NCBI RefSeq assembly: GCF_005082585.1
Contig: NZ_CP034855.1
Location: forward strand, 310,001-374,000
DNA length: 64,000 nt
Source: Buchnera aphidicola (Sitobion avenae)
GTDB lineage: Bacteria; Pseudomonadota; Gammaproteobacteria; Enterobacterales; Enterobacteriaceae
Direction of reading: 5' to 3'
Below the pieces are notes generated by a model, which had not been told where the DNA came from, searched no databases, and saw nothing but the letters and a program-made list of their open reading frames with translations. Made by a program: the position numbers and the translations under genes. This document shows, piece after piece, positions 51,979-62,941 of this stretch. Position 1 is the first letter of the stretch; each line of letters opens with the position of its first letter.

Positions 51979-52007
51979 ATTATAGAAAAAAAAAAGAAAA
52001 ATTACAA
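51979..52007 (-). promoter_or_regulatory. Sigma-70 promoter of tRNA-Cys/tRNA-Leu
   Basis: On the minus strand TTGTAA (52007-52002), a 17-bp spacer and a perfect TATAAT (51984-51979) end 9 bp before the mature tRNA-Cys 5' end. Spacing and position are ideal for a stable-RNA promoter. Confidence 0.7.
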
Positions 52008-52144
52008 ATAAAAAGATAATTTTTTTAAAAAAATAAATTTATACAAATAAAATAAAATTACCTTTGCAATAAATAATATAATGATTTATCATTATATGAA
52101 TAATTTATTGTATTATTTATAAATCATTGTCTTGTGTTTACATC

Positions 52145-52229
52145 GGAGAGATGGCCGAGCGGTTTAAGGCAGCGGTCTTGAAAACCGCCGACGAGAAATC
52201 GTCCGAGAGTTCGAATCTCTCTCTCTCCG
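52145..52229 (+). tRNA. serT: tRNA-Ser(UGA)
   Basis: The acceptor pairs GGAGAGA with TCTCTCC, the anticodon is TGA in GGTCTTGAAAACC, and a long class II variable arm (GACGAGAAATCGTC) is present. The discriminator G is followed by AAA, so CCA is not encoded. It is divergent from the tRNA-Cys/Leu pair and convergent with ompA. Confidence 0.98.
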
Positions 52230-52271
52230 AAAAAAATATATCAGACTTTAACGAACTGCGCTAAATAAAAT

Positions 52272-53318
52272 TTATTGCATATCAGACAAAACTTCAATTT
52301 CAACACGACGATCCGGAGCTAAACAACTAATTAGCAAAGGTCTATTTCCTATATCTTTACATACTTGATTAGTTAATGGATATAAATTCCCCATACCTTT
52401 AACAGTAATGTTTTCTTCAGAAAAACCTCGAGACGTTAGATAATTTTTAATACTATAGGCTCGATCTTCAGACAATTTTTGATTATATTCCTCATTACCT
52501 ATTCTATCAGAGTGCCCTAAAAGAATAATAGAAATATTTTTTAATTTCATGTCTTTAATGTCATTATCTAATTTATTTAATTTATCATAAGAAATAGGTT
52601 TTAATTTTGCACTATTAAAAGGAAAATTTATGTTTTCATTTAATACGCTATATTGTGTATTTGTTAATTCAGAATCATCAGATATAAACATATCATTCAT
52701 GTTTGATGTTCCAAACTTCCATCCAATAGATATAACTGCATCTCCCGAAGAAGGTTTCATGGATCGATCTATTATATTTTTAACACTATTTTTCCAATTA
52801 TAATCTAATCTAGTGATAAATTTATCATTAAAAATATACTCAGCACCCAAAGAAACACTCGGAAATAGTGATGTATTTTTAGTAAATAAGTTTTTAAAAA
52901 CATTTGTAGAAGTGAGATCATCCCATAAAAATATTCCACCTAATTTCGTGTAAAGATGAAAATCATTCGTAATTGGATATGATAACTTGGTTGCTAATTT
53001 AAGATTGTTAAATTGCACATGTTCTGCATTCTTTTCAAACATAAAATGAGGGAAAAAACCATTAGTATCATTTTCTACTTCAAAACCAAAATATGGATTA
53101 AATTCATATCCTAAAAACAAACCAATAATTGGAGCATTAAAATTTTCTGTCAAAAAATTACTATCATTGACTTGAGAATGATTCATATCAGATTGTATAG
53201 GATTAAAATGAGACCATCCCAGTTTTGTACCTAAGTACCATCCATTTTGTTCGTCAGCCTGAACAGGGGTAATTAAGCTTGCTAATAATAATACGATAGC
53301 AAGAGCTTTTTTTTTCAT
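52272..53318 (-). CDS. ompA: Outer membrane protein OmpA
   Basis: OmpA has an eight-stranded outer-membrane barrel and a periplasmic peptidoglycan-binding domain. I start it at 53318 ([21 protein letters not shown]), a signal peptide cut after VQA, preceded by GGAG. An upstream in-frame ATG at 53357 is not supported. The 348 residues match E. coli (346). The barrel begins [14 protein letters not shown]. The C-terminal domain has [20 protein letters not shown], the disulfide cysteines and [13 protein letters not shown]. The extracellular loops are diverged from E. coli. Confidence 0.95.
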   Translation of the reverse strand: MKKKALAIVLLLASLITPVQADEQNGWYLGTKLGWSHFNPIQSDMNHSQVNDSNFLTENFNAPIIGLFLGYEFNPYFGFEVENDTNGFFPHFMFEKNAEHVQFNNLKLATKLSYPITNDFHLYTKLGGIFLWDDLTSTNVFKNLFTKNTSLFPSVSLGAEYIFNDKFITRLDYNWKNSVKNIIDRSMKPSSGDAVISIGWKFGTSNMNDMFISDDSELTNTQYSVLNENINFPFNSAKLKPISYDKLNKLDNDIKDMKLKNISIILLGHSDRIGNEEYNQKLSEDRAYSIKNYLTSRGFSEENITVKGMGNLYPLTNQVCKDIGNRPLLISCLAPDRRVEIEVLSDMQ

Positions 53319-53450
53319 TTGAAACTCCATTGTTTTTAGATGAACTATAAGAAACATGAAATTTATATAATATTATATAATAAATATTATATTAATCATA
53401 TATCAATGAAAAATAATCATTAATATGTGATTAGTATAATACTACCTTAT

Positions 53451-54986
53451 TTAAGAAAATTTATAAGAAAAACTTAACAAACGTACTCCTAAAAAATTTA
53501 ACATTAAAAAATATACAATCCCCGAAACTAATAATACTAAGAACAAACGGATCATTTTATTAAAAAATGAACCTATATTCCACAGTGGCATCATATGTAA
53601 TATAAAAAATAAAATTATAATCATTACTAAAGTAGATAAAATTATATGAATAATAAAAATTAATTCTTTATATGTAAAAGATATAATTTTTCTTCGATGT
53701 AATTTCCAATAAAGCAATAAAAAATTTATCCAACTAGATATGCTAATAGATAAAGCAAGACCAGCATGTTTAAAATAAAACACAAAAAATGGATTCATTA
53801 ATTGAGTCAAAACAAGCGTGAATAATGAAATCTTCATAGGAGTATTTATTTCTTCACAAGCATAAAAAGCAGAAGCTAAAATTTTTACTAAAATAAATGA
53901 AATCAAGCCAAAAGAATATAATTTTAATGAAGTTCCTGTCATTAAAACATCGATATCTGTGAATTTCCCATATTGAAAAAGAACTGTAATTATTGGTGTT
54001 GAAAGAAAAAAAATTATTGCTGCAGTCGGTAAAGATAAAATTAAACTAATACGAAAACCCCAATTAAATATTTTTTTATATTCTGATATTACACCGTTTT
54101 TATAATTTTTAGTCAGAGATGAAAACAAAATAGTGCTTAACGAAACACCTAATATACCTACTGGAAATTCTATTAACCGATCAGCATAATATATCCAAGA
54201 TATTGATCCAGCATTAAGTAAGGAACTAAAAATAGTATTAATTATTAAGGAAACTTGATTTGCAGAAGCTCCTAAAATAGCAGGCCCCATTTTTCTTAAA
54301 ACTCTTAACAGACCAATGTTGTTCCAACGAAAATTTGGTATTACTAACATATTTATTTTATATAAAAAAGGAAGTTGATAACAACATTGAATTAAACCGC
54401 CTATAATCACTGCCCATGCCAAAGAAATAATGCTGGGATTAAAAAATGTACTAAAAAATATAGAAAAAATAATAATACTAATATTTAAAAATATTGGTGA
54501 AAAAGCTGGAATAGAAAAATAATTCCAACTATTTAAAATAGATGAAAAAAATGAAGATAAAGAAATTAATAAAATGTAAGGAAACATTATTGTTAACAAA
54601 TTTGCAGACAATATTAATTTTTCAGGTATTTTTGAAAAACCTGGCGCACTTATTGAAATTACAAATTGAGAAAAAAACATTCCTAAAATAGTTATTAAAA
54701 ATAAAAAAAAGATCATAAAACTAGATATGGAAGAAATAAAATCTTGTAAATTTTTTTTATTTTCATTAGTTTTATATTCCATTAAAACAGGTATAAAAGC
54801 CTGAGAAAATGCACCATCAGAAAAAATACGACATAATAAATTAGGAATTTTAAAAGATATAAAAAAAGCATCAGTAAACATAGAAGCACCAAAAATACTC
54901 GCAATTAAAATATCTCGAACAAAACCTAATATACGAGAGATTAAAGTCATAAAACTTACAGATATTAAAGATTTTAAAAGATTCAT
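53451..54986 (-). CDS. murJ: Lipid II flippase MurJ (MviN)
   Basis: MurJ flips the peptidoglycan precursor lipid II across the inner membrane. The 511 residues equal the E. coli length, with about 14 hydrophobic segments. Motifs SRILGFVRDILIASIFGAS, DAFFISFKIPNLLCRIFSDGAFSQAFIPVL and YYADRLIEFPVGILGVSL carry essential charged residues. In E. coli it lies just beyond flgN; here pyrC stands between it and flgN. Confidence 0.97.
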   Translation of the reverse strand: MNLLKSLISVSFMTLISRILGFVRDILIASIFGASMFTDAFFISFKIPNLLCRIFSDGAFSQAFIPVLMEYKTNENKKNLQDFISSISSFMIFFLFLITILGMFFSQFVISISAPGFSKIPEKLILSANLLTIMFPYILLISLSSFFSSILNSWNYFSIPAFSPIFLNISIIIFSIFFSTFFNPSIISLAWAVIIGGLIQCCYQLPFLYKINMLVIPNFRWNNIGLLRVLRKMGPAILGASANQVSLIINTIFSSLLNAGSISWIYYADRLIEFPVGILGVSLSTILFSSLTKNYKNGVISEYKKIFNWGFRISLILSLPTAAIIFFLSTPIITVLFQYGKFTDIDVLMTGTSLKLYSFGLISFILVKILASAFYACEEINTPMKISLFTLVLTQLMNPFFVFYFKHAGLALSISISSWINFLLLYWKLHRRKIISFTYKELIFIIHIILSTLVMIIILFFILHMMPLWNIGSFFNKMIRLFLVLLVSGIVYFLMLNFLGVRLLSFSYKFS

Positions 54987-55262
54987 TCCTAACTAACCTA
55001 TAATCATAAAAAAATATTTCTGTTTTTTTAATTATACAATCATTTAAAGATCAATCTTAATTTTTTGGAATAATTATAAAAATATTTATAACATGTACAT
55101 TTTAAAAAATTAATTGAACTAATCACTAACAATAATTTTTTATATTACATATTTATTTTAAAAAAATAAATGAAATAATATAGCCTAAATACTTTAAAAA
55201 AATTAAATTAATATTTAAAATCAGTTTAATAATTATAATTATATAAAAAAAGCAAAAAGAAA

Positions 55263-56318
55263 ATGTCTGAATTTGTAAAAAAAATAAAAATAAAAAAACC
55301 TGATGATTGGCATGTTCATTTAAGAGACAATAATATTTTGAATAAAGTTATTAAATATACTGGAAAATTTTATAAAAGAGCTATCATTATGCCCAATCTT
55401 AATAATCCTATCACAAATTGTTTAAAGGGTATTTCTTATCGTAATAGAATTTTAAATGCAATGCATGTAAATTATGAATTCCAGCCATTGATGACTTGTT
55501 ATTTAACTCGATCTACTATACCACAGGAATTGGAATTAGGTTTTTCTAAAAAAATATTTATTGCAGCTAAATTCTATCCTGATTGTTCTACAACTAATTC
55601 AAAAACTGGTATAAAAAAAATTAGTGATATTACTTCTGTCTTAGAATGCATGGAAAGAATAGGAATGCCATTACTGATTCATGGTGAAGAGATTTGTCAA
55701 AATATTGATATTTATGATAGAGAAGCAAAATTTATTGAAAAAACATTGGATCCCTTACGGAACAAATTCCCAAAGTTAAAGATAGTTTTAGAACACATCA
55801 CAACTAAAGAATCCATAGAATATATAAAAAAAAGTGATTTTAATTATTTATCTGCAACTATTACACCACATCATTTAATACTAAATCGTAATGATATGTT
55901 TTCTGGTGGAATTCAGCCATATCTTTACTGTTTGCCAATTTTAAAAAAATATACACATCAAATAGCTTTAAGAAAAGCTATATCTAAAGGAGATAAACAT
56001 TTTTTTTTAGGAAGCGATACTGCTCCACATTTTCATAAAAACAAGATTAATATTTTTGGTTGTGCTGGTATATTTAATGCTCCATCTTCTCTATTGTCTT
56101 ATGTTGAAGTTTTTGAAGAAATGAATGCTTTAAAACATTTGGAATCTTTTTGTTCTAAAAACGGTCCAAAATTTTATAATATGCCTATTAATAAAGAAAC
56201 TATCACTATAGTAAAAAAACCATGCAGGATTGTAAAAAGAATAAATGTTGGAAAAGATGTCATCATTCCCTTTTTATCAGGTAAAACTTTACGTTGGTCT
56301 CTTGATGATAAATGCTAA
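55263..56318 (+). CDS. pyrC: Dihydroorotase
   Basis: PyrC cyclises carbamoyl-aspartate in pyrimidine synthesis. The 351 residues fit E. coli PyrC (348). Zinc ligands lie in DDWHVHLRD near residue 16, the carbamylated lysine in AAKFYPDCST near 104, and further ligands in LEHITT, ITPHHL and GSDTAPH. It is divergent from murJ across 276 bp and convergent with flgN. Confidence 0.97.
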   Translation: MSEFVKKIKIKKPDDWHVHLRDNNILNKVIKYTGKFYKRAIIMPNLNNPITNCLKGISYRNRILNAMHVNYEFQPLMTCYLTRSTIPQELELGFSKKIFIAAKFYPDCSTTNSKTGIKKISDITSVLECMERIGMPLLIHGEEICQNIDIYDREAKFIEKTLDPLRNKFPKLKIVLEHITTKESIEYIKKSDFNYLSATITPHHLILNRNDMFSGGIQPYLYCLPILKKYTHQIALRKAISKGDKHFFLGSDTAPHFHKNKINIFGCAGIFNAPSSLLSYVEVFEEMNALKHLESFCSKNGPKFYNMPINKETITIVKKPCRIVKRINVGKDVIIPFLSGKTLRWSLDDKC

Positions 56319-56333
56319 TTCACTATTTTTATA

Positions 56334-56741
56334 TTAATTTTTTAAATCTCCATTCAAATTATAAGTAATAGCTGTTTTATGTGATGGAAACAACTCTAAA
56401 AAATGTTGATTTAAATAAAATTTTTTATTTAAAAGAATTTTATTCTTTAGATTTAATCTTTTTAAAAAAATACACTTTTTTATGATTTGATTCCAATAAT
56501 TATTTAATTGATAATGATTTTGATAAGGTGCAAAAATACCGATTTTTTTTTCAAGAGATAATCTATCTTGACTTAGAATGGTTAATTTCTTAAAACATGA
56601 TGTTTTTTTTTCAATTAAATATAATAGATTTTCATTAGAAGTCTCACTGTTTGATAAATTATGATATTCTTGTGTGAATATATCTTCTAAAGAATTCAAT
56701 ATGATTTTTATTTTTTTTATTGCTTCTATTAATGTTTTCAT
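56334..56741 (-). CDS. flgN: Flagellar export chaperone FlgN
   Basis: The 135-residue helical protein resembles E. coli FlgN (138) in length, heptad-like pattern (IKKIKIILNSLEDIFTQEYHNL, LLYLIEKKTSCF, YWNQIIKKC) and position next to flgA. FlgN chaperones the hook-filament junction proteins FlgK and FlgL. Sequence identity is low, so the call rests partly on synteny. The anti-sigma gene flgM, between flgN and flgA in E. coli, is absent: only 76 bp separate the two genes. Confidence 0.8.
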   Translation of the reverse strand: MKTLIEAIKKIKIILNSLEDIFTQEYHNLSNSETSNENLLYLIEKKTSCFKKLTILSQDRLSLEKKIGIFAPYQNHYQLNNYWNQIIKKCIFLKRLNLKNKILLNKKFYLNQHFLELFPSHKTAITYNLNGDLKN

Positions 56742-56817
56742 TTTTTATATTTAAAAAAAAATTTTATATAACATATTTACATAAAGATACAATTACATCA
56801 ATAAAAAAAAATAATTT

Positions 56818-57507
56818 TTATAAAGAGACTATAACTTCACCATTTTTATTAATGATTCCATTAATAATTTTTCCTGTTTTTGTTTGAACACGTATGTTCT
56901 CATGAATAGCACCATTACTCAATGATTTTGCTCTGGAAAAAATCGTAAAATTATGACCATCAATAATAACAGTCACCTGTTGATTAACTTTAACCATCCA
57001 AAATGGATGTGTCATTAAAGATGTTATAGGTTGCAATGGCAAAAAATCACGTAGATTTACTCTATTTATAACATCTTTTTTATTACGAAAGGTATTATTA
57101 GGTAGTTTATCTAAACGTCCTATTAAAACTTTTAAATCAGATTCTTTGATTATAGTACCTCGAGGAATTTTTCTATTTGCTGCAATATACTCTCCTTCAG
57201 ATTGAATTTCTACTGTTAGATAGTAATATTGTTTGTTACAAGTTAAAAGAACATCAATCAAACCTAATTTACGAAAATTATTTAAAAGAGAAAAAATAGG
57301 TTTTTTGCAAGAAATATTTTTTTTTAATGGAGTACGTAATATGATACTGATATGATCTTTATTAGAAGGGTACTGTTGTTTTAAAAAAATATTTAATTGT
57401 CGAGTTAAATCAAAAAAATTAAATTTTTGTACAGTTGTACCAATAGAATTAACTGTAAAAGATGTAAATAATAAAAACAAATAAATTATCATTTTTATGA
57501 TTATCAT
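56818..57507 (-). CDS. flgA: Flagellar P-ring assembly chaperone FlgA
   Basis: FlgA is a periplasmic chaperone for polymerisation of the FlgI P ring. The 229 residues start with a signal-peptide-like segment (about 1-22, MIIYLFLLFTSFTVNS). The C-terminal SAF-type domain has AANRKIPRGTIIKESDL, FWMVKVNQQVTVI and GKIINGIINKNGEVIV. It is divergent from flgBCDEFGH, as in E. coli. The ATG at 57507 is followed by another at 57492; either is possible. Confidence 0.92.
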   Translation of the reverse strand: MIIIKMIIYLFLLFTSFTVNSIGTTVQKFNFFDLTRQLNIFLKQQYPSNKDHISIILRTPLKKNISCKKPIFSLLNNFRKLGLIDVLLTCNKQYYYLTVEIQSEGEYIAANRKIPRGTIIKESDLKVLIGRLDKLPNNTFRNKKDVINRVNLRDFLPLQPITSLMTHPFWMVKVNQQVTVIIDGHNFTIFSRAKSLSNGAIHENIRVQTKTGKIINGIINKNGEVIVSL

Positions 57508-57692
57508 TTTTTTCCTTGATTTATATTAATTAAATGATTTATAAATACAGTGTTTTTAAGAACATTTTCTTGATAGAAAATATTTAATAAAGGTATAATA
57601 AAAATACTTTTTTATTTTTAAGTACATCCTTTTAAATCTTTTGTTTTTAAATTTATTAAAATTTTTTATATTATGATGCTTAGGATAACAAT

Positions 57693-58103
57693 ATGTTTAA
57701 TAAAATAGATCAAATTTTTAATTTTAACCAACAGGCATTAAATCTTTATGCTAAACGTCAAGAAATATTATCTTCAAATATTGCTAATGCTGATACGCCA
57801 GGATACAAGTCAATAGACTTTAATTTTAAAGATGAACTTAGTAAAATGTTATATAATAAAAATGCAAAAAACACAGGTGTTTTTTTAAAAAAAACATCTC
57901 CTTATCATTTAAACGCAACAAATAAAAATGTTTTTTTATTAAAAACTCTACCTGTTATTACAAATCAAATGAAACAAGATGGTAATACGGTAAATATGGA
58001 TAGAGAAAGGATTGAATTCATAAATAATAGTTTAAAATATCAATCTAGTTTAGTATTTATGCAAAACGAAATTAGAAATATTATGCGCGTATTAAAAGGA
58101 TAA
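57693..58103 (+). CDS. flgB: Flagellar basal-body rod protein FlgB
   Basis: FlgB is a proximal rod subunit. The 136 residues (E. coli 138) carry the rod signature RQEILSSNIANADTPGYKSIDF near residue 27 and the C-terminal helix with DGNTVNMDRERIEFINNSLKYQSS. It begins the plus-strand run flgBCDEFGH, 185 bp from divergent flgA. FlhDC, the usual activator, is not in the window. Confidence 0.97.
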   Translation: MFNKIDQIFNFNQQALNLYAKRQEILSSNIANADTPGYKSIDFNFKDELSKMLYNKNAKNTGVFLKKTSPYHLNATNKNVFLLKTLPVITNQMKQDGNTVNMDRERIEFINNSLKYQSSLVFMQNEIRNIMRVLKG

Positions 58104-58111
58104 TGTAAATC

Positions 58112-58522
58112 ATGTCTCTGCTAAATATATTTAATATTGCAGGTTCAGCAATGACTGCTCAGTCACAAAGAATAAATGTAATTGCTAGTAACTTAGCAAA
58201 TATGGATACTACAATATACAAAAATGGAAAATTCTATCCATATATTGCAAAAAAAGTGGTTTTTGAATTAGATCCTTTAAAAAATTCGAAAATAGGCGGT
58301 GTGAAAATATCTGCTATAATAGATAATCCTAGTCCAATGAAAAAAATATATGATCCAAATAATCCTATGGCTGATAATAAAGGTTATGTTTTAACTTCAA
58401 ATGTGAATCCCATTACAGAAATTGTCAATAATATTTCCGCAGCAAGAAGTTATCAAGCAAATATAGAAGTATTAAAAACAGCTAAAACCATGATAATGAA
58501 AACACTAACCATTAGTGAATAA
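58112..58522 (+). CDS. flgC: Flagellar basal-body rod protein FlgC
   Basis: FlgC is a proximal rod subunit of 136 residues (E. coli 134). The N-terminal rod motif reads INVIASNLANMDTTIYKNGKFY, with TTIYK where TPGYK is usual, and the C-terminal motif is NISAARSYQANIEVLKTAK. It follows flgB by 8 bp. Confidence 0.97.
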   Translation: MSLLNIFNIAGSAMTAQSQRINVIASNLANMDTTIYKNGKFYPYIAKKVVFELDPLKNSKIGGVKISAIIDNPSPMKKIYDPNNPMADNKGYVLTSNVNPITEIVNNISAARSYQANIEVLKTAKTMIMKTLTISE

Positions 58523-58532
58523 CGGAGACAAA

Positions 58533-59231
58533 ATGAGTATTGCTATCGATGCCCATTCATCTAATATAGATTTACCTGTAGACAATAGATTTGCAAAAAA
58601 CAAAGGACATGATTTACAAAATAACATTAATCCACTAGATTTACAAAAAAACTTTTTAAGTTTGCTTGTTGCACAAATTAAAAATCAAGATCCAACTGAT
58701 CCTATTAAAAATTCTGATTTAACATCACAATTAGCTCAAATTAATACAGCAAGTGGGGTTGAGAGACTAAATAATACAGTAATAAAATTCTCTAATGAAA
58801 TTGCTGCAAATCAAAATATTCAATTATCTTCATTAATCGGACGTCATGTAACAGTTCCTAGTAAAAAAATAATGCATACCAAAGATAGTGAAACAAAATT
58901 TGGTATAGAATTAATGGGAAATGCCACTTCAATTAAAATACAAATTACAGATGAAAAAAATAAAATTTTATATTTAAAAACAATATCAAAAGATATAAAA
59001 GCAGGGAGATATACTTTTATATGGAACGGTAAGGATTTAAATAAAAAAAGCTTGACCACTGGAACATATAATATTTCAGTTAAAGCTCAAAACAAAGAAC
59101 AAAATGTTCCTGTTCAAAGTCTGAGTGAAGCCTTAGTCAATAGCATTATTATATCTTCTGAAGAGCCTATTATAGATTTAGGAAAATTAGGAAAAACAAT
59201 CGCTTCAGACATTCGTGAGATCCTTAAATAA
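58533..59231 (+). CDS. flgD: Flagellar hook assembly scaffold FlgD
   Basis: FlgD caps the growing hook. I place the start at 58533 (MSIAIDAHSS), which follows GGAG by 5 bp and the flgC stop by 10 bp. An ATG at 58515 would overlap flgC. The 232 residues (E. coli 231) have the N-terminal signature NFLSLLVAQIKNQDPTDPIKNSDLTSQLAQINTASGVERLN and a C-terminal FlgD Tudor/Ig part (YTFIWNGKDLNKKSLTTGTYNISV). Confidence 0.96.
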   Translation: MSIAIDAHSSNIDLPVDNRFAKNKGHDLQNNINPLDLQKNFLSLLVAQIKNQDPTDPIKNSDLTSQLAQINTASGVERLNNTVIKFSNEIAANQNIQLSSLIGRHVTVPSKKIMHTKDSETKFGIELMGNATSIKIQITDEKNKILYLKTISKDIKAGRYTFIWNGKDLNKKSLTTGTYNISVKAQNKEQNVPVQSLSEALVNSIIISSEEPIIDLGKLGKTIASDIREILK

Positions 59232-59270
59232 GAAAATTTTATTTAATACAAATGAAAAGGGAACAAATTT

Positions 59271-60494
59271 ATGTCAAGTATGGCAGCTATAAGTGGTTTA
59301 CTAATTAATAATGATTATATAGATATAATATCAAATAATATCGCTAATGCATCTACGATAGGATATAAATCTAGAAAACCAATTTTTTTTGATATGTTTT
59401 CTCATTCATTTTATTCTAATAATCCTAATGGATATGGTGTTAGAATTTTTAATGTTACACCAAACTTTAACAATGGAATGTTAGTTGAAACTGGTAGGGG
59501 TTTAGATTTAGGAATTATAGAAGATGGATTTTTCCGTGTTTTAGATTCTCAAGGTCAGGTGCATTATACAAGAGACGGTCAATTCTTACTTGATAAGAAC
59601 AAGAACATTGTTAATATGCAAGGAATGTATCTCACCGGGCAAAACAAATTTTATTCAAACAATACTTTTAATGGTCTATCTAACTTGGAACCTATTAATT
59701 TAAAAAATGCTCATGTACTAAAAGAAAAACCTACTTCTGAAATAACATTAAAAGCTATTTTAAATCGTAATACTCATTCAATGGAAAATATAGATAGTTC
59801 TGATAATAACTCATCCGGAAGAGAAGACTATACTACTACTATCAGTATCTATAATAAAGATGGCATACAAGAACAAATCAAGATCTCTTTTAATAAAATA
59901 GAAAATAATATATGGAAAGTTAATGTAAATTCAAATGAATCTAATGATCAAAAAAGTATAAATAATAGTTTTGATTTAAAATTTGATTCTGATGGCGAAT
60001 TAATTTCTAATACAAGTTTTACTATTGAATCAAAAAACCCTAAAAAATACGATAATATCGTACTCAACTTAACTGGTACTATAGAACAATCTGATACTGA
60101 TAATTCTTTTGAAGAATACACTCAAAATGGATATGCCCAAGGCATATTAAAAACATTTAATGTTTTTCCAAATGGTGAAATTGTTGGTACGTATTCAAAT
60201 AATAGACAACAAGGAATTGGACGAATACTATTATCAAAATTCATCAATCCCGAAAAACTACAGCCTGAAAGTGGTAATCTATGGTCAGCTAATTCGGAAT
60301 CGGGTTCCGAAATCATTGAAACAACAGGCGATAAAGATGTTGAAATTTTAACTGAAAAAACTTTAGAAGCATCTAATGTTGATTTAAATAAAGAGTTAAT
60401 AAATATGATTATAGCGCAGCGTAACTATCAATCAAATGCTCAATCTTTTAAAACAGAAGATAAAATAATTAATACATTAATAAATTTACGATAA
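59271..60494 (+). CDS. flgE: Flagellar hook protein FlgE
   Basis: FlgE polymerises into the hook. The 407 residues are close to E. coli FlgE (402). The N-terminal rod/hook signature is [21 protein letters not shown] and the C-terminal one is [27 protein letters not shown]. The variable middle is rich in Asn, Ser and Asp. AAGGGA lies 8 bp before the ATG. Without a filament gene in view, the hook is the most distal structure supported by this window. Confidence 0.96.
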   Translation: MSSMAAISGLLINNDYIDIISNNIANASTIGYKSRKPIFFDMFSHSFYSNNPNGYGVRIFNVTPNFNNGMLVETGRGLDLGIIEDGFFRVLDSQGQVHYTRDGQFLLDKNKNIVNMQGMYLTGQNKFYSNNTFNGLSNLEPINLKNAHVLKEKPTSEITLKAILNRNTHSMENIDSSDNNSSGREDYTTTISIYNKDGIQEQIKISFNKIENNIWKVNVNSNESNDQKSINNSFDLKFDSDGELISNTSFTIESKNPKKYDNIVLNLTGTIEQSDTDNSFEEYTQNGYAQGILKTFNVFPNGEIVGTYSNNRQQGIGRILLSKFINPEKLQPESGNLWSANSESGSEIIETTGDKDVEILTEKTLEASNVDLNKELINMIIAQRNYQSNAQSFKTEDKIINTLINLR

Positions 60495-60521
60495 TTTAAC
60501 AAAATGGGATTTAAGAACATA

Positions 60522-61280
60522 ATGGAGAATACGATATATCAATCTATGATTTCTGCGAATCAATTATTAGAAAAACAAACTATTATTTCTAATAATTTAG
60601 CAAATATTTCAACTACTGGTTTTAAAGAAAAGTTTATTACTACGATACAAAACTATGACATAAAAAACTTATATAATAATACTAACAATAAAATTACAAA
60701 GGAATATCATAATCTTTCTACAGGATCTTTAAATCATACAGAAAGAAATTTAGACTTATTTATAAAAGATGACGGATGGTTAACAGTTAAAGATAGAAAA
60801 GGTCAAGAAGCATATACAAAAAATGGTCATTTAAAAATAAATTCGAATGGAAAATTAACTATTCAAGATCATGAAGTAATAGGAAACAATTGCAATATAA
60901 AAATACCAAAAAATATAAATATAAAAATATTATCTAGTGGAGTTATCATTTCAATAGAAAAAAAAAATAATTATATTTCCGAACATAAAATAGGAGCATT
61001 AAAATTAGTATCTCTTCCTTCACAAGATCTTGTAGAAAAGGAAAATGGACTATTTTATCTTAAACAAAATAATTTCTTGAATCAATATACTGGCACTGTA
61101 CCTCATAGTAAAAAAATACATGTACAATCAGGTTTTTTAGAAGAAAGCAATGTAAATGCTTCTAAAAATATGATAGAAATGATATCAAATGCTAGACAAT
61201 TTGAAATGCAAATGAAAATGATATCCATGTGTGATAAAAATGCAGAATATGCAAATCAACTAATTAATGTTAATAATTGA
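60522..61280 (+). CDS. flgF: Flagellar basal-body rod protein FlgF
   Basis: FlgF is a proximal rod subunit. The start at 60522 ([16 protein letters not shown]) gives 252 residues, one more than E. coli; an in-frame ATG at 60504 is possible but adds unrelated residues. Rod signature [18 protein letters not shown] and C-terminal [29 protein letters not shown] are present. The middle is more diverged than in FlgG. A run of about ten A near 60958 is in frame. Confidence 0.94.
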   Translation: MENTIYQSMISANQLLEKQTIISNNLANISTTGFKEKFITTIQNYDIKNLYNNTNNKITKEYHNLSTGSLNHTERNLDLFIKDDGWLTVKDRKGQEAYTKNGHLKINSNGKLTIQDHEVIGNNCNIKIPKNINIKILSSGVIISIEKKNNYISEHKIGALKLVSLPSQDLVEKENGLFYLKQNNFLNQYTGTVPHSKKIHVQSGFLEESNVNASKNMIEMISNARQFEMQMKMISMCDKNAEYANQLINVNN

Positions 61281-61300
61281 TAAAACAGGATAAAAAAAAT

Positions 61301-62083
61301 ATGATTCCTTCTTTATGGATTTCTAAAACTGGTCTTGACGCTCAACAAATTAATATGAATGTTATTTCGAATAATTTAGCAAATGTTAGCACGAATGGGT
61401 TTAAAAGATCCAGAGCAGTTTTTGAAGATTTAATGTATCAAACGATACGAGAAGCAGGAACAAATTCATCACTTGAAACAACTTTACCATCAGGATTACA
61501 ATTAGGTACTGGAGTAAGACCAGTATCTACTGAACGAATTCATAGTCAAGGTAATCTTTCAAAAACAGATGCTTCAAAAGACGTAGCTATCAATGGCACA
61601 GGATTTTTTCAAGTACAGTTGCCGGACGGAAACATAGGATATACAAGAGACGGCTCTTTTCAATTAGATCAAAATGGTCAATTAGTAACCAATAGTGGTT
61701 TTCCTATTCTACCGGAAATTAATATTCCTCCTAATTCTACAAATATCAACATAGCAAGAGATGGTGTTATTAGTGCAACAATTCATGGACAAACACAACC
61801 TATCTTAGTTGGTCAGTTAAGTTTAACTAATTTTGTAAATGATTCAGGATTAGAAAGTTTAGGTGAAAATTTATATCAAGAGACTCAAGCATCTGGAGCT
61901 CCAATTGATACTCTTCCAGGTTCAAATGGCGCTGGAGTATTATATCAAGGATATGTTGAAACTTCAAACGTCAATGTTGCTGAAGAACTGGTTAATATGA
62001 TTCAAACTCAAAGAGCATATGAAATAAATAGCAAATCTATTAGTACATCAGATCAAATGCTACAAAAACTGTCACAGTTATAA
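61301..62083 (+). CDS. flgG: Flagellar distal rod protein FlgG
   Basis: FlgG forms the distal rod. I start it at 61301 ([16 protein letters not shown]), preceded by CAGGA. This gives 260 residues, exactly the E. coli length; an ATG at 61277 would overlap flgF. Conservation is very high, including [41 protein letters not shown] and [26 protein letters not shown]. It is among the best conserved flagellar proteins here. Confidence 0.98.
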   Translation: MIPSLWISKTGLDAQQINMNVISNNLANVSTNGFKRSRAVFEDLMYQTIREAGTNSSLETTLPSGLQLGTGVRPVSTERIHSQGNLSKTDASKDVAINGTGFFQVQLPDGNIGYTRDGSFQLDQNGQLVTNSGFPILPEINIPPNSTNINIARDGVISATIHGQTQPILVGQLSLTNFVNDSGLESLGENLYQETQASGAPIDTLPGSNGAGVLYQGYVETSNVNVAEELVNMIQTQRAYEINSKSISTSDQMLQKLSQL

Positions 62084-62165
62084 TAATCACTTGTGATTGT
62101 GTCTTTAGAAAATATGTTCGAGAATATTCATATATTAAACGTCTATCATTAAAGGTAACTTTTTC

Positions 62166-62882
62166 GTGATAAAGTTATTTATTCGTCAAATAAAATACTT
62201 TTTAACTGCCATGTTTTTATTAACAATTCAAAGTTGTACTAATATTGAATACAAAACTTTAGTAGAAGGCAAAACAACTGCTATAGCACCTAATATATGG
62301 CCTAAAGTAATAAATGGTTCTTTATTTCAAGAAAAAATACCAATGAATTATGGATATCAACCATTATTTGAAGATCATCGCCCACATAACATTGGGGATA
62401 CAGTCACTGTTGTATTACAAGAAAATATAAGTGCTAGCAATAGTTCTGTTTCAGATGTTAGTAGAGATAGTACTGCCAACTTAGGAGTAAGAATATCACC
62501 TGGACAATTAAATCCTATTTTAGGAATTAATTTGAAAGATAATGCTACTGGTGTAGATAGCATAGGAAGAAACAATTTTTCTGGAAAAGGCAGTAACTCA
62601 GCTAAAAACAAATTTACTGGTCTTATTACTGTTACTGTTCAAAAAGTACTCCCAAATGGAAATTTAAAAGTTATTGGAGAAAAACAAGTTTCTATCAATG
62701 AAGGTATAGAATTTATTCGTTTTTCAGGTGTAATAAATCCTAATAATATCAATAAAAATAATTTTATCGCATCTACTCAAATTGCTGATGCACGTATTGA
62801 ATATTTAAGTCATGGACGTATTAACGAAATTCAAAAAATAGGATGGTTTCAGAAATTTTTATTAAAAATCTCTCCTATATAG
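62166..62882 (+). CDS. flgH: Flagellar L-ring lipoprotein FlgH (GTG start)
   Basis: FlgH forms the outer-membrane L ring. The GTG at 62166 follows AAGGT by about 10 bp. The 238 residues compare with 232 in E. coli. A lipoprotein signal ends at C24 (LLTIQSC). Conserved blocks include [58 protein letters not shown] and [14 protein letters not shown]. As an outer-membrane lipoprotein it is a likely client of LolCDE, encoded in this window. Confidence 0.96.
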   Translation: MIKLFIRQIKYFLTAMFLLTIQSCTNIEYKTLVEGKTTAIAPNIWPKVINGSLFQEKIPMNYGYQPLFEDHRPHNIGDTVTVVLQENISASNSSVSDVSRDSTANLGVRISPGQLNPILGINLKDNATGVDSIGRNNFSGKGSNSAKNKFTGLITVTVQKVLPNGNLKVIGEKQVSINEGIEFIRFSGVINPNNINKNNFIASTQIADARIEYLSHGRINEIQKIGWFQKFLLKISPI

Positions 62883-62941
62883 ATATATATTACAAAATTA
62901 AATAATTTTAAAAATTATATTTCTTCAAAATTTCATTCAAT

